Assembly: GCA_043812795.1 (NCBI GenBank)
Contig: JBDRLU010000017.1
Coordinates: 1-64,000 of the forward strand
Direction: 5' to 3'
Origin: JBDRLU01 sp043812795
Lineage (GTDB): Bacteria; Chloroflexota; Dehalococcoidia; Dehalococcoidales; UBA2162
DNA length: 64,000 nt
Positions 58,279 to 64,000 of the stretch are shown here, one piece after another. The translations under genes and the position numbers were made by a program. The notes beneath the pieces are model-generated. The model did no database searches. It had not been told where the DNA came from and worked only from the letters and a program-made list of their open reading frames with translations. How positions within the stretch are numbered: the stretch's first letter is position 1; each line of letters begins with the position of its first letter.

Positions 58279-59394
58279 TTATTCCATCTTTCTGGGTATC
58301 CAGCCCCGCCGCTTTACCCACCAGTAGACCAGGCCCGTTGCCACCGCCGTCGAGCCAATCATCAAGACTAAATACCAGCCCAGGTCTTCCGGCCCGATCT
58401 CGAAGACAGAATTACTTAATATAGTTGCCAGGGTATTGGGAACAAGGACCGCCGTGCCGATAATGGTTAAATAAGTCATGAGCAAAGCCAGGCGGTTATT
58501 GAGGTTTTGCAGTTGATTGTTATAGATGCTCTGCAACACCTCCAGCCCGGAAGCGAGGACTTCTGACATGTGTTCGGCCAGTCCGATTTGCCGGTTGACT
58601 TCCTCGGCAAGTGCGCCGAGCTTATCAAGCAGTCTGGGGTCATCGGTGATAAGTTCAGCATCTCCGTAGCGCAGGGTATGGAGGACATCAACGGTATCCC
58701 AGAGGGCATCGAGGTAAGTAATCAAGGCATGCTTCATCTTGTAAATCTCCGGTGCCAGCTTCGTACGGGGAGTATAAGGGTCGGTCATGCTTTCGTTGAG
58801 CTCATCGCCCAGTTCCTCCACCTGGCGCAGGTGCTCGAAATTGCGGTCGTTGTTATGGTCAATGATGCGCGTGAGCAGCATTGTCAACTTGTCCTGAGTG
58901 CTGGCCCCGGCCGGTATTTTTTTCAAAACCGTTTCGGCGTACCGGCGCAAGCGGTGAAATCTCCGGTCTACATTTAACGGATGCACGGTAAGGATGAAAT
59001 TTTTGCTGAGGAGCAGTAAAAGCGGATATGGTTTTACTTCCAGTTGTCTAACCTGGATGGAGGGCAGCTTTATTCCCACCTCAGTGTCTAAATCTTCGTA
59101 GTTCAGGTATGATTCCGTCGAGAATGAGGAAGTAAGATGGTTGCTGAAGCCAAGCTGAGGAGCTACGCTGGCGACTTCCTTGTCAAACCCATCATATTGG
59201 GCCACGTAATCAACCCACGCGATGGTCGCCTTACCGAGCACCTCCAGGAAACCGGCCGGCGACTCGGCTTCTACTTTGAAGATAGTGCCCGAGGGTGAAA
59301 TGGCGGCGCAGAACCACTTCCGTACGATAGGTTCCGATTCGCTACCGTTGCGCTCTGTTTTGACTTCGGGGACTCTCGTCTCATTTATTGCCAT
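58279..59394 (-). CDS. CorA-family divalent cation channel-like protein lacking GMN motif
   Basis: 371 residues. A soluble alpha/beta N-domain, a long helix pair (about 165-300, EHLRQVEELGDELNESMTD, QSIYNNQLQNLNNRLALLMT) and two C-terminal membrane helices (LTIIGTAVLVPNTLATILSN and LGWYLVLMIGSTAVATGLVY) give the CorA layout. The GMN selectivity triplet expected after helix 1 is absent; the place reads VPNTLATIL. The tail KRRGWIPRK fits the ring of basic residues. A relative outside the magnesium transporters is possible. ATG 59394 follows AAGGTG. Confidence 0.8.
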   Translation of the reverse strand: MAINETRVPEVKTERNGSESEPIVRKWFCAAISPSGTIFKVEAESPAGFLEVLGKATIAWVDYVAQYDGFDKEVASVAPQLGFSNHLTSSFSTESYLNYEDLDTEVGIKLPSIQVRQLEVKPYPLLLLLSKNFILTVHPLNVDRRFHRLRRYAETVLKKIPAGASTQDKLTMLLTRIIDHNNDRNFEHLRQVEELGDELNESMTDPYTPRTKLAPEIYKMKHALITYLDALWDTVDVLHTLRYGDAELITDDPRLLDKLGALAEEVNRQIGLAEHMSEVLASGLEVLQSIYNNQLQNLNNRLALLMTYLTIIGTAVLVPNTLATILSNSVFEIGPEDLGWYLVLMIGSTAVATGLVYWWVKRRGWIPRKME

Positions 59395-59544
59395 ATTACA
59401 CCTTGGGAGGAAAATCCCCATTATTATCCCAAATGGAATCGCTGGCGTCAAGAAATTATAGTGCAAAATATTGAAAAAACTACCCTGCTATGTTACTATC
59501 ACCCCGTATTGCTGCTCACTTTACCGAAGGGAGGCCCAGATTAG

Positions 59545-61962
59545 ATGGAATCAAGCACACGTGAAAATAGTCACCAGACTCTGGATGGAATAAAGGTGCT
59601 GGATTGGGCGGAGTTGGCGGCCGGACCTTATTGCGCCAAGATGCTGGCTGACCTGGGGGCGGAGACCGTCAAAATAGAAAAGCCCGGCGTGGGCGACCCG
59701 GCAAGGTACCGCGGGCCTTTTGTTCATAATGAAGCTAACCCGGAGAATAGTCTCCTTTTTCTTTACCTAAATACCAATAAGCGAGGGATTACTCTGGATG
59801 TAGAGAGCCCTGCAGAGCGGGAAAAGTTCCTTAAGCTGGTTGCATGGGCCGATATTATCATTGAAGACCACTCCCCGCAAATGCTCCAGCAGCTAAAGCT
59901 GACTTATGCCGACTTGCAAAAAGTGAACCCGAAGTTGGTGATGACTTCGATTACCCCCTTTGGACAAACTGGCCCTTATCGTGATTACAAGGCTTATCCC
60001 ATCAATACTTACCATGCCGGCGGCTGGGGGTACATCAGTCCCTTTGTTGCTGGAACGGAGAGACCCATTATACCCGGTGGATTATTTACTGAATGTGCCT
60101 GCGGGCTGACGGCTGGCGTAGCTACGCTGGCGGCCTTTTATCACCAGCGGGCCACCGGGCTGGGCCAGCAGGTTGATGTTTCAAAGCAGGAAGCCATCTT
60201 GAGTTTCGTGAGGGTACAGGCAGACCGGTATCCCAACGAAGGTTCCGTCCAGAGCCGGTTAGACCCCATCAAGGGGGCCTCCGGTGTCTTCGACTGTCAG
60301 GATGGCTTTGTGACGCTGGTCACCGTCCAGGCCCATGAGTGGCAGAACCTTTTCAAATTTATTTCAAACGGGGATGTCACTAAGTTCGGGAAATACGCCG
60401 ATGAGACCTATCGCCAGCAGCACCTGCCGGAAATTACCCAGCTGGTCGCCGACTGGCTGCGGAACCATAACCGGTTCGAGGTCTATCACCAGGGCCAGGC
60501 TGCCGGCTGTCCGATGGCTCCGGTGACTACGGCCAAAGATGTGGCCGAATCACCCCAGCTCAAGGCAAGGCAGTTTTTTGCCGAAGCGACTCATCCGGTG
60601 GCGGGCAAGTTGGCCTATCCGGGGGTGGCTTATGCCCTTTCGGCGACTCCGTTTGTAATGAGACGGACGGCGCCTTCGCTCGGCCAGCATAACGAGGAAA
60701 TATTTTCTCAGCCGTTACCGGTAAATCGCCTTGCAAGTAAGGCATCCAGCCGGGAAAGGCCTTTAGCCGGAATCCGTATTGCTGACTTCTGCTGGGCCTG
60801 GGCCGGTTCCCACGCGACCGAGTTGCTTGCTTCTTTAGGCGCCGAAGTTATCAAAATCGAGAGCGCCCACCATATCGACTACACCCGTATTCTGGCCTTT
60901 ACCACTGACCAGAAATTTAGCGGCGTCAATCAATCACGCGTCTTTAATGACCTGAATTTGGGCAAAAAGAGTATTACGCTTAACCTGAGCCAGCCCAAAG
61001 CTATTGAGCTGGTTAAGAAACTGGTCAGTGTAAGCGATATCGTGAGCCAGAATATGCGTCCCGGGGCAATGGAAAGGTTAGGGCTGGGCTATGAAGACCT
61101 GTGTACCATCAAACCTGATATTATTTATCTTGCCTCTTCTTCACACGGGGCTGTTGGTCCGGAAAGGGGGTATGCCGGGTACGCGCCAATTTTCGCTGCC
61201 TTGGGTGGCATAACTTATGTTAGCGGTTTACCGGGTGGTAAGCCAGCATCTCACTCTGGGGAGATGGACCTGGTCAGTGCCGTGACGTCTTCCTTTGCTA
61301 TCTTAGCCGCCCTGACCCACCGATTTAAGACTGGCGAGGGCCAGTATATCGACATGTCATCTTCAGCGTCGATCAGCGTGCTAATGGGAGAATTTATCAT
61401 GGAATATATGGCGAACGGCCGTGTGCCTGGGGGCCAGGGGAACCGGGATGAAAAGATGGCGCCACACAACAGTTATCGTTGTCAGGGAAATGATAAGTGG
61501 GTCAGCATCGCCGTCGCTACTGATGAAGAATGGCAGGCATTATGCCGGGTCATAGGTAATCCGGGCTGGACCGGGGAATCACGCTTTGCTACTGCATGCG
61601 CCCGCTGGCAAAATCAAGCGGAATTGGACGAACTAATCGAACAGTGGACGGTTAACCATAGCCCCGATGAAGTGATGGAGATGCTTCAAAAAGTGGGCGT
61701 GGCCGCCGTGCCCTGCTTCAATGGGGAGGAAATTTTTAAGAACCCGCACCTGCAATACCGCCAGAACTGGGCGAAAGTCAACCATCCGGTAATAGGTGAG
61801 CAAAAAGTCCTTATACCGCCTTGGAAATTTTCCGCGACTCCGGTGAGAATTGATGCTGCGGCGCCGCTCCTCGGCCAGGACAATGATTACATTTTCAAAG
61901 AATTGCTTGGCCTGGCTGAAGACGAATACCGTCAGCTGGTCGAAGAAAAGGTCATTTACTAG
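59545..61962 (+). CDS. Double class III CoA-transferase (CaiB/BaiF fusion)
   Basis: 805 residues containing two CaiB/BaiF-type domains in tandem. Domain 1: GIKVLDWAELAAGPYCAKML and DLGAETVKIEKPGVGDPAR (about 15-58), YLNTNKRGITLDV, TSITPFGQTGPYRDYKAY. Domain 2: GIRIADFCWAWAGSHATELL and LGAEVIKIESAHHIDYTR (about 410-447), NLGKKSITLNL, ASSSHGAVGPERGYAGYAPI. Single-domain enzymes (about 400 residues) move CoA from one acid to another; the catalytic Asp is not assigned with confidence here. The second half lacks a perfect match in several positions. Good GAAGGGAGG site. Substrate unknown. Confidence 0.88.
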   Translation: MESSTRENSHQTLDGIKVLDWAELAAGPYCAKMLADLGAETVKIEKPGVGDPARYRGPFVHNEANPENSLLFLYLNTNKRGITLDVESPAEREKFLKLVAWADIIIEDHSPQMLQQLKLTYADLQKVNPKLVMTSITPFGQTGPYRDYKAYPINTYHAGGWGYISPFVAGTERPIIPGGLFTECACGLTAGVATLAAFYHQRATGLGQQVDVSKQEAILSFVRVQADRYPNEGSVQSRLDPIKGASGVFDCQDGFVTLVTVQAHEWQNLFKFISNGDVTKFGKYADETYRQQHLPEITQLVADWLRNHNRFEVYHQGQAAGCPMAPVTTAKDVAESPQLKARQFFAEATHPVAGKLAYPGVAYALSATPFVMRRTAPSLGQHNEEIFSQPLPVNRLASKASSRERPLAGIRIADFCWAWAGSHATELLASLGAEVIKIESAHHIDYTRILAFTTDQKFSGVNQSRVFNDLNLGKKSITLNLSQPKAIELVKKLVSVSDIVSQNMRPGAMERLGLGYEDLCTIKPDIIYLASSSHGAVGPERGYAGYAPIFAALGGITYVSGLPGGKPASHSGEMDLVSAVTSSFAILAALTHRFKTGEGQYIDMSSSASISVLMGEFIMEYMANGRVPGGQGNRDEKMAPHNSYRCQGNDKWVSIAVATDEEWQALCRVIGNPGWTGESRFATACARWQNQAELDELIEQWTVNHSPDEVMEMLQKVGVAAVPCFNGEEIFKNPHLQYRQNWAKVNHPVIGEQKVLIPPWKFSATPVRIDAAAPLLGQDNDYIFKELLGLAEDEYRQLVEEKVIY

Positions 61963-62282
61963 GCAGGCAGTTGGCGGGTAATGAGCTCGGCATCGGAATG
62001 GTGATTACCTTTTGGTCGCTGCCGATTAAGGACAGGTATTATCATATTCTCGTGGCACTCGTGGTTGTTTGTTTGTGATGTAGGGGTAAGATAAAAAAGG
62101 TCATCCAGCTTATGGCCGGGGAAAGCCTGAAGGGCGCCGACGATAAATTTCTGATTGATGTTCCGCTTGCCCTGCCGTACGCGGTAGATTTGACTAACCG
62201 ATATGCCCATCGCTGATGCTAGCTCAGACAGGTTCTTGTATTCTTTGCCGCAAAGGTCGAAAATCCGTGTCTGCACTCTCAC
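61959..62282 (-). CDS. Small HTH DNA-binding protein, XRE-like
   Basis: 107 residues from GTG 62282, which follows CGGAG 7-8 bases upstream. A helix-turn-helix is seen near residues 18-40 (LSELASAMGISVSQIYRVRQ) followed by GKRNINQKFIVGALQAFPGH and KLDDLFYLTP. The rest is a polar tail. Longer frames to 62477 would start upstream of a consensus promoter, so they are rejected. The gene probably represses itself through an inverted repeat over its promoter. Its stop overlaps the end of the convergent CoA-transferase by 4 bases. Confidence 0.72.
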   Translation of the reverse strand: MRVQTRIFDLCGKEYKNLSELASAMGISVSQIYRVRQGKRNINQKFIVGALQAFPGHKLDDLFYLTPTSQTNNHECHENMIIPVLNRQRPKGNHHSDAELITRQLPA

Positions 62283-62313
62283 TGCAACGTACTCCGTATC
62301 GCCAATAGGCGAA

Positions 62314-62342
62314 ATTATAAATTGACACATGCCAATTGTCAA
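62314..62342 (-). promoter_or_regulatory. Consensus promoter with overlapping inverted repeat
   Basis: TTGACA (62342-62337), exact 17-base spacer, TATAAT (62319-62314): both boxes match the sigma-70 consensus fully. The repeat TTGACA (62322-62327 on the plus strand) and TGTCAA (62337-62342) with a 9-base spacer covers the -35 box and the spacer. A repressor dimer such as the HTH product of this gene could bind here and shut off its own synthesis. Confidence 0.8.
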
Positions 62343-62574
62343 GGTAACTAAGGGGTCAACATCGATATCCTTTGGCTCATATCGTGCGTATGTGGCTTGT
62401 TTTGGCCTACATGTCATCTTGAAGAAAAAAGAGACGAATTTAACACGAAAGCCCGTACGTATATGTTGCTTTATCAACGCTTCCTTGATATAGTTAGAGA
62501 ATTAAATGGAAGGTTTATTACTAAAGACGGCGGGAAGATACCTGCCTTATTTTGCCGGTGCCAGTTTTCGACGA

Positions 62575-64000
62575 ATGAATTCTACAAGCGTCAGTAGTTT
62601 CCCACAGGGCCAGATTGAACCTGAAATCCGCTCGTTGCTGGTCAGGATTAGGGATTTACTTACCGAGGAGGGAATCGCAGCCTATCTTGTCGGGGGATTT
62701 GTGCGCGATGTCTTGCTGGGGCGAGTGACGGCTGACATCGATATTGCCGTTGCCGCTGATGCTCTGGAAGTTACCGAACGGGTGGCAACGGTTCTCGGTG
62801 GTAGAGCTGTCCTGTTGGATAAAGTCAACAAAGTAGGCCGGGTGGTGCTACCCGACGAGCCGAAACCCACCGGGAAGGGCCGACTGGAAATCGATTTTTC
62901 TACCTTCGAGGGTACTATCGAGCCGGATTTACTACGTCGTGATTTTACGATAGATGCGATGGCCGTTGACCTGCGCCAGATGGGGCAGGAACGTATCCAG
63001 GTTATTGACCCCTTTCATGGTCAGATGGACCAGCAAAAGCGGATTATCCGGGCAGTCACGGCAACGGCATTTGTCGCCGACCCGGTGCGCTTGCTGCGGG
63101 CGGTGCGTTTGGCCGTCGAACTTGGCTTTGAAATCGAGGAAAACACCGAAACTATAATCAAGCGAGATGCTCACTTAATCGCTGACGTTGCCGGCGAGCG
63201 TGTCAGAGAAGAATTAATAAGACTATTAGCCGTGGCTGGTGCCGGACGGTTTTTGTCTTATCTCGATGACCTGGGCTTATTGACTGCCCTCTTCCCCGAA
63301 CTGGAAACGGCCCGGGGAGTGACGCAGCCGAAGGAGCATTTCTGGGACGTATTGAACCATTCGCTCCGAGCAGTGATGGCAGTGGACTTTATCTTACGAC
63401 GGGGCGACTGGGAATATGCCGATGCCGGAGCTCTGGCGGCGGTGCCGTGGGGACAGGATTTGGTTGAGCACTTTAACCAGGAGATTAGTTGTGGTAGCCG
63501 CCGGGCGGCGTTACTGAAACTGGCCGCATTACTTCATGACGTGGCTAAGCCTCAAGCGAAGGCTCTTGATGCTGACGGGCGAGTCCGTTTTCTGGGACAC
63601 CCCCAGCAGGGAGCCGCCATTACAGCGGGAATACTGGAGAGATTGCGTTTCAGTAGCCGGGAGGTCAAGCTGGTCGAGAGCGAAGTACGGTACCATCTCC
63701 GTCCCGGACAGATGAGTCAGGAGGGCTTGCCCACACGTCGGGCGATTTATCGGTATTTTCGTGATGCCGGAGACGCTGCTATCGATACACTTTTCTTGAG
63801 TCTGGCTGACCATCTCGCTACGCGTGGACCTAATTTTGACACGGAGCGCTGGCGAGAACATACCGAGATGGTGGCTTACGCGCTCGCTGAGCGTTTCCAG
63901 GAGGAAAGTGTTGTCCATCCGCCGAAATTAGTCAGCGGGGATGATTTAATCAACCTTTTCAGTCTCAGCCCGGGACCCAAGTTTAAGGAAGTCCTTGAAG
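62575..64000 (+). CDS. CCA/poly(A) polymerase family tRNA nucleotidyltransferase with HD domain (cut by window end)
   Basis: The first 475 codons of a class II nucleotidyltransferase. Motif A AYLVGGFVRDVLLGR (about 36-50), ADIDIAVAA with the Asp pair (about 53-61), motif B RRDFTIDAMAVDLR (about 122-135), neck ADPVRLLRAVRLAVELGF (about 165-182) and GERVREELIRLL (about 209-220). An HD phosphohydrolase domain follows with LAALLHDVAKP (about 317-327). ATG 62575 gives the best start; the ribosome site is weak. The paralogue at 45649 has no HD domain. Together they could form the CC-adding and A-adding pair known from a few bacteria. The gene continues past base 64000. Confidence 0.88.
   Translation, partial: MNSTSVSSFPQGQIEPEIRSLLVRIRDLLTEEGIAAYLVGGFVRDVLLGRVTADIDIAVAADALEVTERVATVLGGRAVLLDKVNKVGRVVLPDEPKPTGKGRLEIDFSTFEGTIEPDLLRRDFTIDAMAVDLRQMGQERIQVIDPFHGQMDQQKRIIRAVTATAFVADPVRLLRAVRLAVELGFEIEENTETIIKRDAHLIADVAGERVREELIRLLAVAGAGRFLSYLDDLGLLTALFPELETARGVTQPKEHFWDVLNHSLRAVMAVDFILRRGDWEYADAGALAAVPWGQDLVEHFNQEISCGSRRAALLKLAALLHDVAKPQAKALDADGRVRFLGHPQQGAAITAGILERLRFSSREVKLVESEVRYHLRPGQMSQEGLPTRRAIYRYFRDAGDAAIDTLFLSLADHLATRGPNFDTERWREHTEMVAYALAERFQEESVVHPPKLVSGDDLINLFSLSPGPKFKEVLE

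Noticed and set aside
61959..62477. Longer 172-residue form of the HTH protein
   Set aside because: The extra N-terminus would cover a perfect consensus promoter; the GTG at 62282 with GGAG fits better.
62397..62597. 66-codon plus-strand frame before the second CCA-family gene
   Set aside because: It crosses the HTH upstream region and the start of the next gene in another frame; no ribosome site.
1..64000. CRISPR array
   Set aside because: No regularly spaced direct repeats with unique spacers were seen; the repeats present are dispersed and hairpin-like.

Overview
The window looks like a chromosomal contig from an uncultured Chloroflexota bacterium, probably class Dehalococcoidia. There is no rRNA to confirm this. 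The inference rests on the gene mix: tungstate uptake plus molybdopterin genes, a HerA/NurA operon, a GuaB3-type IMP dehydrogenase homologue, a metG with multiple zinc knuckles, a two-domain class III CoA-transferase, split promoters with little or no leader, and many short interspersed repeats of the kind seen in this group. Most of the sequence is ordinary, densely packed housekeeping DNA. Three stretches are clearly accessory.

Layout. 1-233 is the start of thiL (minus). 234-2862 is a gene-poor, G/T-skewed accessory stretch with a tyrosine integrase. 2863-4182 is an MFS carrier. 4183-4933 holds a MITE-like element and then a Moco/Tuco-type riboswitch with an intrinsic terminator that leads into tupABC (tungstate import). 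Next come moaA and moaC. A low-GC island (about 9600-12630) carries a small protein plus an XRE/ImmA regulator, a transposase tail and unknown membrane proteins. It separates moaAC from moeA-mog. 14.6-20.4 kb holds nadK, a frameshifted GNAT gene, two nucleotide-handling genes (Nudix, HIT), folK, queD, a Trm112-like protein and an anion permease. 21.4-24.1 kb is a DpnII-like restriction-modification pair beside a long gene-free stretch.

24.1-40.5 kb is core: Nudix, pyrG-talC-rho, a lipoprotein, uvrC, endonuclease IV-like, ftsH, polyprenyl synthase, metG, rsmI and guaB3. 40.5-49.4 kb holds a tRNA-Thr(CGU), a rhodanese whose cysteine position is an in-frame TGA (candidate selenoprotein), a deoxypyrimidine salvage cluster, a first CCA-family nucleotidyltransferase, rubrerythrin and ispE. 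49.3-54.5 kb is a tightly overlapped operon running nurA - zinc/membrane protein - 25-codon basic peptide - unknown - herA - rsmA - ispE. 54.9-62.3 kb holds a VLRF1-domain protein, mutS2, a CorA-like protein without its usual signature, the double CoA-transferase and an autoregulated small HTH gene. The window ends inside a second CCA/poly(A)-polymerase family gene with an HD domain.

The most notable points are: (1) the candidate selenocysteine rhodanese with a fitting hairpin after TGA; (2) the Moco/Tuco riboswitch controlling tungstate uptake; (3) two CCA-family enzymes in one genome, which suggests split CC- and A-adding activities; (4) the HerA-NurA operon with two uncharacterised partners and a tiny lysine-rich peptide; (5) MITE families; (6) a one-base frameshift in the GNAT gene.
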